Of a stretch of 64,000 bases of DNA, positions 1 through 14,431 are shown piece after piece. The notes beneath the pieces are model-generated. The model was not told the origin of the DNA, did not search any database, and saw only the letters and a list, made by a program, of their open reading frames with translations. The DNA is taken from NCBI GenBank assembly GCA_051294375.1, contig CM119270.1, positions 22,067,897-22,131,896 on the forward strand. Reading direction: 5' to 3'. This stretch comes from Paraspadella gotoi (Eukaryota; Chaetognatha). The position numbers and the translations under genes are program-made. Numbering within the stretch: the first letter of the stretch is position 1; the number at the start of each line of letters is the position of its first letter.

Positions 1-1
1 T

Positions 2-61
<60 letters not shown>

Positions 62-245
62 GATTTTGTTTATCTCTCTTAATTGTCCCATCTCATTTTT
101 TTTCTTTTCTTTCTTTTTCTTTTTTCCTCGAATTTTTTATCATTTCCTTTTTTTTATTTCCTTTTCCTCAGTATTTCTTTTTCTTTCCTTTTCTTCTTTC
201 TTCTTTCTTTTTTATTCTTTTCTTCCTCCTTTTTTCTTTCCTTTA
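1..245. repeat. (TTTC)n microsatellite and pyrimidine tract
   Basis: The first 60 bases are an uninterrupted TTTC array. It grades into a T/C-rich tract with interspersed TTTTC and CCTTTT words. Phenylalanine- and serine-rich frames across it are artefacts of the repeat. Confidence 0.95.
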
Positions 246-2900
<2,655 letters not shown>

Positions 2901-2904
2901 AAAT

Positions 2905-3135
2905 ATTACGGCCGGATCTCAGTAATTATGTAGTAAAGCCATCAGCTCATGGCCACTAGGTACCGAGTTCAATCCCAACCCGATACCAACCCTGCGGGAC
3001 GTGTGAAGACGGCCGTAAGCCGCCTTGTGGGCTTGGAAAACCTTCAAGCCTGGTTCCAAGCCAAGGACCCGTTCCATGGCTTCCAGAGGGGGTTATAGAA
3101 GTTACGGATATTCATCTTCAGCCCACTTAGCGCTT
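2905..3135 (+). mobile_element. tRNA-derived SINE, copy 1
   Basis: This matches four other places in the window (3262-3497, 33705-33790, 54774-55110, 59575-59925). The tRNA-like head has an internal promoter B box (GAGTTCAATCCC) downstream of an A-box-like segment. The body is shared between copies and contains GGCCGTAAGCCGCC, GGTTATAGAAGTTACGGAT and a tail CCCACTTAGCGC. Copies differ by substitutions and small indels, as expected of an interspersed family. The family is inferred from copies inside this window only, and I cannot assign a published SINE name. Confidence 0.75.
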
Positions 3136-3261
3136 TATCCATACTGGTGAGCCCATCCTGTCAAGCATATTCCAACCTTTTGATTCCCAGCCCATTCATA
3201 TGCTGAAGATTGCTCCCCTCCCTCAACTGGAAGCAGTGCAGGGTGGGTTACAATCTGGGGG

Positions 3262-3497
3262 GCATGTAGTCGGGCATAGCAAAGTTCACCCCGCCTCTAA
3301 GCATGGCCACCAGGTACCGGGTTCATCCCCAACCCGGTACTTACCCTGCGGGACGTGTGAGGTTGTCCGTAAGCCGCCTTGGGGGCGTGGAAAACACTCA
3401 AGCCTGCTTCCAAGCCCAGGACCCATTCCATGGCTGCTAAAGGAGGTTATAGAAGTTACGGATAGTCATCTTCAGCCCACTTAGCGCTTTATTCAAA
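3262..3497 (+). mobile_element. tRNA-derived SINE, copy 2
   Basis: It shares the 5' segment GTTCACCCCGCCT, the B-box region (GGGTTCATCCCC, with one base of the consensus missing) and the conserved body and tail with the copy at 54774-55110. It lies about 130 bp downstream of copy 1 in the same orientation. It lacks the CCCGGTGGCTCATTGA segment of the longer copies, an internal deletion. Confidence 0.75.
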
Positions 3498-3764
3498 ATT
3501 ATAATCATATGTCCTGTGAAAATATTCACAATTTTTAACATTATTCAATTATTCTTAAGTTTGACTCTTCCTAGAAATCTAAAATACAACAACAAAAATA
3601 AGAAGAGCAGCAAACCACAGCAACATCAGCCACAGTCACATAAACCACAGCCACATCACCCTCAGTTGTGAGTAACTGTGAGAGGTGGAGAGAGTTTGGG
3701 TAATAGAGTGAAGTGAAAGTTTGGAATCAAAATTTAGCAGTTATATCTTGAAAACTATCATAAT

Positions 3765-4275
3765 AGTGAATACTGTCAGCTTATTTTGTATATATATATA
3801 GATATATATAACATTATATAATGTCAAAATTTCAAAATGTTTTTTTTTAATTCTGTGAACAGATTCAGATTCCTCGTTAAAAGTTGATATAAGAAAATAT
3901 AAATCTTTTTCAAAAATTATGTCATTAAGTAGGTTAAAATTAGAAAAAAAAAATTTTTAAGCTGGAAATTGAAAATTGGCATCTTAAATAAAGTCTTTTA
4001 CATTTTTGACCAACTTAATGAAAATATTTTTAAAAAAGAATTATACTTCCTTATATCAACTTTTTGCAAGGAATCCAAATCCGATCTTAAAATTTAAAAA
4101 TTTGCATTTTAAAATGTTGGCCTATTATATACTTATTACTATATACAAATATAGCTCACAGGTGCCCACTAATGTATAAAATTAAAAAATAAATATACCG
4201 AAGTATTTTTATTGGTTTTTATGTTCATGTTTTATATGCTAAATTTTAATTTTAAAAAATTTTATCATTTTCACA
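3765..4275 (+). mobile_element. Foldback/MITE-like element A, copy 1
   Basis: This AT-rich element reappears inverted at about 12855-13375. Each copy is also internally palindromic: a TCAGATTCCTCGTTAAAAG arm is mirrored by a CTTTTTGCAAGGAATCC arm. Related arms are in the GGCGTAGT elements at 53656 and 58453. It has no coding capacity. The element type is inferred from copy number and inverted structure. Confidence 0.65.
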
Positions 4276-4362
4276 TCAATTTAGTGAGCTGATGGTTTTA
4301 CTCAATGACTGAAGGTGTCATGTTTATAGACCGAGTAAACTTGTTGCAATGTCAGACTACAA

Positions 4363-4628
4363 TGGATCACCGTGGATCAAAGGATCATTTTCAGTGGGTC
4401 AGTGGATCAGAGGATCAGTGGATGAGAGGATCAGAGGATCAGAGGATCAGGGGATCAGGGGATCAGTGGATCAGAGGATCAGTGGATCATAAGATCAGTA
4501 GATCAGTGGATCAGTGGATCTGTGGATCACAGGATCACAGGATCACAGGATCAGGGGAACAGTGGATCATAGGATCAGTGGATCAGTGGATCTGTGGATC
4601 ATAGGATCAGTAGATCAGGGGATCACTG
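4363..4628. repeat. 8-bp GATCAGNG minisatellite
   Basis: About 30 tandem copies of an 8-bp unit, mostly GATCAGTG or GATCAGAG with scattered substitutions. Because 24 bp is three units, a plus-strand frame reads as an 8-residue repeat (GSVDQWIC type). That frame is a product of the satellite. Confidence 0.95.
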
Positions 4629-4629
4629 A

Positions 4630-5476
4630 TGGCTGGAGGTGATTGTTCACTGTAAAGCGAGTTTGATCCAAAGGAATCATTAAGAGAAATCAGTTGAAAG
4701 TTATTAATGATTAATTGTAGGAGAGGATGGTTAATATTTGGGTGTGTATGTATGCATGCCATATAATATATTTAAACGTAAATTAGATTAAAATATATTT
4801 AAAAAAAATATAAAATAATTTATTTTAACAATTTACTCCGAAGCTTGTATTATTTTAATTAAATTTCTTTAAAAAATTGGAAAACAATAATGATTTGTAA
4901 AATGATAGGCTTTTACAAATAAGTTTAAAGAGCTGAGAATCAAAAAGAAAGAAAACACAAAAGCTCTAAGTTGTAAAATAAAAGCAACAAAGCAAAAGGG
5001 AGCGGAGAAACAGGGAAAGAGCTGAGAAAGAAAAAAAGGACACTATTTAGTAAAGGACATAAATTAACAAAGGACAGAACTAAGCAAAGAAAGACAAAAT
5101 GTATCCATCATTGACAGATTTTAGCAAAGGACACAAGAAAGCACAAGACAATAATAAGTAAATAAAGACAAAAGGGAATCCTGATTGACAGAAAAAATAA
5201 AGACACGAATAAGCAAAATGATTTTCGGTAATGATTTATTATTTATTTTAATCCAAATTTTCTATTAATATTTATCCCATTTTATATTTTTGGTAAGGTT
5301 TTTTCTTTCCAATGGGTAAGTCAACTCAGAGTTGATATCGAGGGTCAGTTATTCCTCCTTTGATCTCATGCAGTCGCGCGTCTCTCACATCCAATTGTGA
5401 CCTTTAATCTTTTCCTTTGCTTCTCAGTTTCTTTCACACTTTTCCTTTTTTTTCCTTATTATTTTCCTTATTCTTT
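4630..5476. other. AT-rich non-coding stretch
   Basis: It is A-rich between 4930 and 5220, with recurring AAAGACA and AGCAAAG words, then AT-rich. Nothing recognisable is coded. Confidence 0.7.
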
Positions 5477-5477
5477 T

Positions 5478-5640
5478 TATTTGCGCCGCTAGTAGGCGGG
5501 GTGCACGCCTATATAAGTCTCTTTTTCGGTCTGTCTGTCTGGCTCATTAACGTTTTAAATGCCAAAAACTTGAAAATGCCCATTAACGTTTTTAACTTGC
5601 GGAATAAGTGGTGCAAGTTAATAAATCAACTAAGTTAAGT
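5478..5640 (+). mobile_element. Diverged copy of GTTGCGCCGC MITE family
   Basis: It begins TTGCGCCGCTAGTAGGC and continues with a TATAAGTC..TTTTTCGGTCTGTCTG segment. This is the same order as the full-length element at 29397-29652. It is diverged, and I see no matching right end. Confidence 0.5.
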
Positions 5641-5699
5641 AAATATTCTTAAGATTTCGTTTATTATTCCTAAATTCATCTGATTGCCTAATAATAATG

Positions 5700-6170
5700 T
5701 TTTATAATTCATATCATCGGAGGAGAATCAGCCTCACCTAAAACGAAACCGGATCTGAGTATCGGGCGATCGCGGCAGAAATGAAATCGCCGAACCATGA
5801 TTGGTCGAGATAGAACCGGCACCGACCAATAAGATCAATGGAACCGTCAAAAAAACTCTTGCCTTTGATTCTCTTGTTTTAGGTAATGCTTGTCACAAAA
5901 CTAATATACAGTTGTGCAGGTTTTATTTTTGTCACGTGATGAACTGGAATTGACTTCACATGACAAAAAAGTTCAATGTGAATCAACGACTTGTCTTTTG
6001 TTGTTTTATTTTCTTTTTTTTCTCCTTTATCTTTTCCCTTAATATTTCAACGCCTTTTCCTCTTCTCTCTTCCTTCCCTATTTCCTTCCTCTTCTCTCTT
6101 CCTTCCTTTTTTCTCTTTCCTTTCATATCTCGTTTCGATTCCTCCTAGAAATCCTTAAGTTTTTCCTTCA
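5700..6170 (+). mobile_element. Degraded LTR-like sequence upstream of the primer-binding array
   Basis: It contains an inverted pair of CCAAT boxes (ATTGGTCG at 5800-5807, CGACCAAT at 5823-5830). The LTR-like sequence at 16378-16690 has the same arrangement. It ends TAGAAATCCTTAAG..CTTCAATG directly before a sequence complementary to tRNA-Leu, and the other locus has a comparable end. A pyrimidine tract (6010-6140) interrupts it. Calling it an LTR is inference from the shared architecture, because no internal retrotransposon domains follow. Confidence 0.4.
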
Positions 6171-6640
6171 ATGTGGTGGCAGCGGTGGGATTCAAACCCA
6201 CGCCTGGAAATCCATGAGTTTGTCCTTCAATGTTGTGGCAGCGGTGGGATTCGAACCCACGCCTGGAAATCCATGAGTTTTTCCTTCAATGTGGTGGCAG
6301 CGGTGGGATTCGAACCCACGCCTGGAAATCCATGAGTTTTTCCTTCAATGTGGTGGCAGCGGTCGGATTCAAACCCACACTTGGAAATCCATGAGTTTTT
6401 CCTTCAATGTGGTGGCAGCGGGGGGATTCGAACCCACGCCTGGAAATCCATGAGTTTTTCCTTCAATGTGGTGGCAGCGGTGGGATTCAAACCCACGCCT
6501 GGAAATCCATGAGTTTTTTCTTCAATGTGGTGGCAGCAGTGGGATTCGAACCCACGCCTGGAAATCCATGAGTTTTTTCCTTCAATGTGGTGGCAGCGGT
6601 GGGATTCGAACCCACGCCTCAGAAGAGACTGGGGATATTC
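6145..6640 (+). repeat. 59-bp tandem array of tRNA-Leu-complementary primer-binding unit
   Basis: Eight units start at 6171, 6230, 6289, 6348, 6407, 6466, 6525 and 6585, with a partial unit before the first. Each has about 31 bases complementary to the 3' end of a tRNA-Leu including CCA (TGGTGGCAGCGGTGGGATTC followed by GAACCCACGCC). About 28 bases resembling the end of an LTR complete the unit. The last copy runs on into the complement of the variable arm (CTCAGAAGAGACTGG). Two readings fit: a tandemly amplified LTR-end plus primer-binding site, or a tRNA-derived satellite. The LTR-like sequence just upstream favours the first. Confidence 0.8.
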
Positions 6641-7881
<1,241 letters not shown>

Positions 7882-7886
<5 letters not shown>

Positions 7887-8147
7887 GTACCATTCCTTTC
7901 AAGCAAAATTTGATCAACTTCAGGTGAATTTATGATTTTTTGACATTTTTCCCCTTTTTTCAGTTTAAACCTTTTTCTTCTGAATTTTCAATTTTTCTTG
8001 AAAAAAAAAGAAAAATATTTTCACAAATTTGAGTTTCTTATTTAACTTTTTTTTCAAAAATGGAAAAATATTTCATTTGTTTTATGATTGAAACAAACAT
8101 GATACATATTTCCTTCCTTATCAAACCTTTGCCCCTGACCTTATCTT

Positions 8148-8189
<42 letters not shown>

Positions 8190-8984
8190 CTCTCGACCTC
8201 TCTCTTAATCTTTACTCTGTCCAAACAAACAAGAAAAGGATTTTCCAAAACAAAATCGTTTTTTAAAACTTTCTCTTCCTTTTTTTCTTTCTACATCTTC
8301 CTTTGACAATCTGTTGTTTATTTTTAGTTTTCACTTTACTTTATTTAATTTATGTACTTTATTTCCTTTACACTATATTTTGGTTGATACTATAAAGTCA
8401 GAAAGTTTTCCAAGTAACCGCTGATAAATCTTCATTTCGGCCAGCGTCACCTCAAACTTTCACTCTGATGATCTTTTTGAATGTCAAATTGTTTCTTTTA
8501 TTGTTTTATCGTTTTATGTTTTTATTGTCTTAACTGTCAAATTGTCTCTTTTATTTCAGAAAAAAAAATTAAATCGTAAACACTATTTATTTAAAACGGC
8601 AAAAGTTAAACGCTAAAAAAATATTGAATGTAACTCTTTTCTCGAAGATTTTCCTTCCATTTTCGTGTCAAATTAATATCTATATCAAGACTATTTTAAA
8701 ATAAAGTGGTGTAATATGAAATTGGTACAACAAACATGAAAACCATTCATTAATTTAATAAATAAGCTATCTTGCGATATTTTATTAAACTATTTTAAAC
8801 TTTTTTTCATTTATTCCTTTATTTTCACCGGCTCTGTTTCTCATCACGACTTTTCTGACTCACCCGCTAATCACTGATCCTTTACCCAAAAATCACTCAC
8901 CCTCGCTAATGACTGCTACCCGTCTCAGCACGGGCTCAGTTGGATTATAATTGAAGGAAGGAGGACAACGACGGGAGAGAGGGG
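7882..8984. other. AT-rich non-coding stretch
   Basis: It has a short (CT)n array at 8152-8184. A segment at 8705-8790 (TTGGTACAACAAAC.. ATAAGCTATCTTG) resembles 35085-35140 and is probably a dispersed repeat. No gene is visible. Confidence 0.6.
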
Positions 8985-10310
8985 AAATTTACTCTCTCTC
9001 TCTCTTCTCTCTCTTTCTCTTCTCTCCTCTCCACACCTTTTTCTCTCTTCATCTTCAACCCAATGTTTTATGGTCCTTGGCAGATCCCGCCGAGGCAATG
9101 ATATACTTCTTCCAGAGTCTCTCTCTCTCTCTCGTCTCCTACTCTCTTCGCTCCTCTCTCTTCATTCTCTCATCTCTCTCTCCACTCTACCTGAGAATTG
9201 AAAAACGTCGCCAGGCCATCAGCGCATCCAACGTACCACAGTTCTTCTGTCTTCCTCTTTCTCTTCCTCCTCTTCATCTATCTTCTTCATTCTCTCCATC
9301 CTTGAACCCCTCCCCCTCTCTCTCCCTCCCCTTTTTCGCCTTTTTCTCCCCCTGCTCGCCCCCTCCTCCGCTATCCCCCTTTCCGCCTTATCTCCCCCTC
9401 TCTCTCCCTCCCCCTTTCCCCCCCTCTTCTCTCCCTCTCTCTCCCTCCCCCTTTCCCCTCTTTCTCCCCTCTCTCCTCCCTCCCCCTTTCCCCTCTTTTC
9501 TCTTCCCTCTCCTCCCTCCCCCTTCCCCTCTTTCTCTCCCCTCTCTTTCTCCCTCCCCTTTCTCCCCCTCTTCTCCCCCTCTCTCTTCCTCCCTCCCTCT
9601 TCCCTCTTTCTCTCCCTCTCTCTCCCTCCCCTTTCCCCTCTTTCTCCCCCTCTCTCTCCCTCCCCCCTCTTCCCCCCCCCCTCTTTCTCTCCCCTCTCTT
9701 CTCCCTCCCTTTTTCCCCCTTATCTTTCTCTCCCTCTCTCTCCTTCCCCTTTTCCGCCTCTTTCTCCCCCTCTCTCTCCCTCCCCCTTTCCCTCTTTTTC
9801 CCCCTCTCTCTCCCTCCCCCTTCCCTCTTTCTCTCCCTCTCCTCTCCCTCCCCCTTTCCCCTCTTTCTCTCCCTCTCTCTCCCCCTCCCCTCTTTCTCTC
9901 CCTCTCTCTCCCTCCCCTTTCCCCTCTTTCTCTCCCTCTCTCTCCCTTCCCCTTTCCCTCTTTCTCTCCCTCTCTCTCCCCCCCTTTCCCCTCTTTCTCC
10001 CCCTCTCTCTCCCTCCCTCTTCTCCCCTCTTATCTCTCCCTCTCTCTCCCTCCCTTCCCCCTTTTTCTCTCTCCACTCTCTCCCTCCCGCTTTCCCCTCT
10101 TCTCGCCCCTCTCTCTCCCTCCCCCTCCCTTTCCCTCTTTCTCCCCCTCTCTTCCCTCCCCCTTTTCCCCTGCTTTCTCCCCCTCTCTCTCCCTCTTCCT
10201 TTCACATCTTTCTCTCTCTCTCCCTTCCGTATTTCAGGCAGCAACAGTTTTCAGTGAATCCACTAGAGTCGCTAATGAATAAAATCGAAAACAAATGCAG
10301 CACCAGGGAG

Positions 10311-10367
<57 letters not shown>
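8985..10367. repeat. CCCTCTCTC-rich satellite and (GA)n array
   Basis: From 9240 to 10230 the plus strand is almost only C and T, built from CCCTCTCTCTCC and CCTTTCCCCTCTTT words. A (GA)n array follows at 10315-10367. The 443-codon plus frame and its 174-codon antisense partner are low-complexity translations. Confidence 0.9.
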
Positions 10368-10371
<4 letters not shown>

Positions 10372-10569
10372 AGAGTTTCTGGTGTTTGAGTTGTTGTTGT
10401 CGTCGTCATCGTTGGCGTCGTCGCATAAAATTTCTGCTCTAAGTTTATAATCTTATTCCCTGCATCTTGTTAAGAAATTCCCATCTGAACAAAACATCTT
10501 CCCATCTGTTTCCATCAGGTCATTCTCATCTCCTCATGATCATCCGCCCTTCCCTGATTTGCCGGGAGA

Positions 10570-10592
10570 TTTCCGCCGACGAATTCTCTCTT

Positions 10593-10676
<84 letters not shown>

Positions 10677-11712
10677 TCTCTTCTTCTCTTTCTCTCTCTC
10701 TTCTCTCTCTTTCTCTCTCTCTCTACTGCAATCACTTTAACCACGGCCGGACGCAAAGGCGGGCAGACGACGCCTGAGAAAGAGCGTGAAGATCTCTTTC
10801 TCCTCTCTCTCTCTCTCTCTCTCTCACTCTCTCACTCTCTCTCTCTACTCTCTCTCTCTTTTCTCTCTCTCTCTACTGCAATCACTTAACTCACGGCCAC
10901 GCAAAGGCGGGCAGACGACGCCTGAGAAGAGCGTAAGATCTTTCTTTTCTCTCTCTCTCTCACTCTCCACTCTCTTCTCTTCTCTTCTCTCCTCTCTCTT
11001 TCTCTCTCTCTACTGCAATCACTTTAACTCACGGCCACGCAAAGGCGGGCAGACGACGCCTGAGAAAAGAGCGTAAGATCTTTCTCTCTCTCTCTCTCTC
11101 TCACTCTCTCTCTCTCTCTCTCTCTCATCTTTCTTCTCTCTCTCTCTTCTCTCTCTCTCTCTCTCTTTTCTCTCTCTCTACTGCACATCACTTTAACTCA
11201 CGGCCGACGCAAAGGCGGGCAAGACGACGCTGAGAAGAGCGTAAGATCTTTCTCTCTCTCTCCTCTCTCTCTCTCACTTCTCTCTCTCTCTCTTTCTCTC
11301 TCTTCTCTCTTCTCTTCTCTCCTCTTCTATCTTTCGTGCCTCTCTCTACTGCAATCACTTTAAACTCAACACGGCTCTTACTAGGCAATTCACTTTTATC
11401 ACGGGCGACGATGCAAAAGGGGGCAGTACGACGCCTGAGAAAGGAGCGTAAGATCTTCCTCTCTTCTCTCTTCTCTCCTCTCTCTTATCTCAACATTCTC
11501 CTCTCTCAACTCATCTCTCTCCTTCTCTCCTTCTCTTTTCTCTCTCTTCCTCTTCTCTCTTCTCTCTCTCCTAACTTGCAATCACTTTAACTCACTGCCG
11601 ACCGCAAAAAGGCGGGCAGACGACGCCTGAGAAAGAGCGTAAAGAATCTTTCTTCTCAACCTCCTCTCCTTTCTCTCTTCTCTCTCTCTCCACCACACTC
11701 TCCTCTTTCTCA

Positions 11713-11758
<46 letters not shown>

Positions 11759-12035
11759 TCTCTCTCTCTCTTTCTCTCTCCTTTACTGCAATCACTTTAC
11801 ATCACGTGGCCGACGCAAGGCGGGGCCAGACGACGGCTGAGAAAGAGCGTTAAGTTCTTTCTCGTCTCTTTCCTCTCTCTTCTCTCTCCTCTTTCTTCTC
11901 TATCTCCTCCATTCTTTCTCCCCTCCCCTCTCTCCCCTCCTTTCCTCTCTTCTCCTCTCTCTCTCTCTCTCTCTCTCTCTGACTCTTCTCTCCCCACTCT
12001 TCCGCGCTTCCCCTTCCAACGCACGGCCGGGGGAA
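10570..12035. repeat. Compound satellite: GC-rich core separated by CT tracts
   Basis: A core of about 75-110 bp occurs seven times, starting near 10723, 10873, 11010, 11178, 11346, 11573 and 11781. It reads CTACTGCAATCACTTTAA, then CACGGCC, GCAAAGGCGGGCAGACGACG, CCTGAGAA and GAGCGTAAGATCT. A fragment of the core lies near 12013. CT-rich spacers of 60-140 bp separate the cores. Within each core AGGCG and CGCCT flank GGCAGACGA and can form a small stem-loop. Frames are not conserved between copies. Confidence 0.9.
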
Positions 12036-12854
12036 AAATATGTGATGAGATAAGACATCAACGAATTGGAAAAAGTTTTTTTTTTTTTAAGAGATAAACT
12101 TAATTCCGAGGTAAATATTTTTTTTATAATAAGGATGATTATGATAAGAAGAAAAAACAAAACAAAAACAAAAATAAAACGATAAAATAAAAACAGACAA
12201 AACACTTTCAATCATTTATTTTCCATTTTTTTTAGATTTCCAAAGAAACCGTTGTTTTTTTTTCACTCAAGAATCAAGAAGGGAAATTCCAATGTGTTGG
12301 GCTGCAGTGAATGTCTTTTACATCCGTGTGATTACCTGACAATGTGTTGGGCTGTCGTTACTGTCTTTAACATCCGGGTGATTACCTGACACGCACTGCA
12401 TCGGAATTATATCTTTTTTTATTATTTCTTAAAAAATCTTAAAAAATAGCAGAAGGAGGCGCCAGCAGTTGCTCAGATTAAATTTTGAGTCATGATATCG
12501 CTTTTTCAGGTGATAATGTTACTATACATTGTATACAAGTATTACACGTATGCACTTTAAACATACACAATATGAAATAAATTTATTTAGTATCTACAGA
12601 CCAACGAACAGACATGACGACCGATCGACCGACCGACTGATGACCGACCGACTGACCTGCTGACTGACCGACTGACCTACCAACTGACCGACCAATTGAC
12701 CGAACCACTGACCGACCGACCCTCAAGCGCCTCATAGAGTGGCGCCGCATGTACAACTAAAGAAACAAACGTCTTTTGTTTGTTTATATATTTTTTTTTT
12801 AATTTTTAGAAAACGGTTGACCAAAACAAAGAAACGGTAGGATAAACATTAATG
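12036..12854. repeat. 50-bp tandem duplication and GACC/GACT repeat in AT-rich DNA
   Basis: Two 50-bp units lie at 12291-12340 and 12341-12390, each starting AATGTGTTGGGCTG and ending GATTACCTGAC. From about 12612 to 12722 there is an irregular GACC/GACT/GACTGACC array. No coding sequence is recognised. Confidence 0.8.
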
Positions 12855-13375
12855 AAAATGATAAAATTTTAAAAAAATAAAATTTAACGTATAAAACATG
12901 AATATAAAAACCAATAAAAATACTTTGGTAATTTTTTTTAAATTTTATACATTAGTGGGCACCAGTGAGCTCTATTTATATATAGTAATAAGTATATAAT
13001 AGGCTAATATTTCAAATTGCAATTTTTTAAATTTTAAGATCGGATTTGGATTCCTTGCAAAAAGTTGATATAAGAAAAATTATTTCATTAAGTTGGTTAA
13101 AAATGTAAAAAACTATATTTAAGATGCCGATTTTCAATTTCGAGTTTAAAAATATAGTTTATTTATAATTTTAACCTATTTAATGACATAATTTTTGAAA
13201 AAGATTTATATTTTCTTTTATCAACTTTTAACGAGGAATCTGAATTTGTTCTCAGAATTTAAAAAAAATATTTTGATATTTTGACATAATATAAGGGTAA
13301 TACTATATACAAAATAAGCTGACTGGGCTACTATATTTGTAAAAAAATAAAAATAATTATAGATTAGTATTCACT
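12855..13375 (-). mobile_element. Foldback/MITE-like element A, copy 2 (inverted)
   Basis: This is the reverse-complement counterpart of 3765-4275 over nearly its full length. It contains GTGGGCACCAGTGAGCTC near 12956 and the two mirrored arms around GGATTCCTTGCAAAAAG and TTTTAACGAGGAATCTG. The two copies differ by small indels. Confidence 0.65.
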
Positions 13376-13385
13376 AATTCCCATG

Positions 13386-13393
13386 CTCTCTCA

Positions 13394-13447
<54 letters not shown>

Positions 13448-13448
13448 T

Positions 13449-13479
<31 letters not shown>

Positions 13480-13515
13480 ACTATCCTCTCTCTCTCTTCT
13501 CGCTCTCTCTCTCTC
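13386..13515. repeat. (CT)n microsatellite
   Basis: Long CT array with CACTTT and CTCC interruptions. Confidence 0.95.
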
Positions 13516-13674
13516 TGTGTTTTTCTCCAAAAAAGTGATGAAACAGACAAATTTTCTTCCTTCCCGAATCTTTTTTCTGCTTCACTTTCGTTTTCAAATT
13601 CGAAAGCGGATAGAAAACCTCTCTTACATACATACATACTCTTTGTCTTTACCATAAACGTATGGTGGACTAAA

Positions 13675-13865
13675 ATCCACCAACCATTCATCAGCGGCCA
13701 TTGGTGCCGGAGGCAAGTCATTCGCCTCCCAACCCAAAGGTCCGGGGTTCTAGCCCGGTGGTTGTCTCGCAGTTAAGAGGGACGGGGCGCTTAACCCGCC
13801 TGTAACATGGTGTTACAGCCTGATCCGAAGCTCAGGGACTGCTTATATTGAACGGTTCTGTCATT
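13675..13865 (+). mobile_element. Second tRNA-derived SINE-like sequence
   Basis: A GC-richer island within AT-rich repeats has a B-box-like GGGGTTCTAGCCC near 13743 and an upstream tRNA-like segment (GCCATTGGTGCCGGAGG). It continues through GAGGGACGGGGCGCTTAAC, CATGGTGTTACAGCCTG and CCGAAGCTCAGGGACTG. It differs from the SINE family at 2905 and 54774. There is only one copy in the window, so the call rests on the tRNA-like head alone. Confidence 0.45.
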
Positions 13866-13924
13866 AACACTTATCAATAATTACTGTCTCTTCAAACGTT
13901 TGTTTTCTCATTTTTAATACCATC

Positions 13925-14093
13925 CTCTCCCGTGCTTGTAATCATTCCTGCTTCCTTTTTTCGTGCTTGTAATCATTCCTGCTTCCTCTTTCTGTGCTTG
14001 TAATCATTCCTGCTTCTTCATTCTGTGCTTGTAATCATTCCTGCTTCCTCTTTATGTGCTTGTAATCATTCCTGCTTCCTCTTTCCGTGCTTG
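13925..14093. repeat. 31-bp minisatellite
   Basis: Five copies of a 31-bp unit, GTGCTTGTAATCATTCCTGC followed by TTCCTCTTTCT, with few substitutions. Confidence 0.95.
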
Positions 14094-14099
14094 GTGTTT

Positions 14100-14387
14100 T
14101 TTACTCCTTTTCTTTCACATGCTATGCTCGCTTTTTTTTAAATTTCTTTCCATGATTGAAAACTTTTTTACATTCCATTTATCGTCAGCATCGATGCTTG
14201 CCATTATCTCTTACCTCTTGCCATGCTTGTCTCGCTTTATCATGCCATGCTTGCTGGAATGCCCTGCTCATTTTTATCGCTTCTCGTAAAGAGAGATCGT
14301 TCATCAAATATTCATTGCAGTCTTATCGCTTTCTCGGCGTCATTAGCCAAATGAATTTCACACACACTTTCCCTTTCTTTCTCTCTA

Positions 14388-14431
<44 letters not shown>

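Noticed and set aside
4363-4628. CRISPR-like array
   Set aside because: The repeat has no unique spacers; it is an 8-bp minisatellite in a eukaryotic genome. The same applies to 22935-23262 and 63497-63880.
8951-10282. 443-codon plus-strand frame and its 174-codon antisense frame
   Set aside because: They consist almost only of Ser/Leu/Pro or Arg/Glu/Gly from a CCCTCTCTC satellite.
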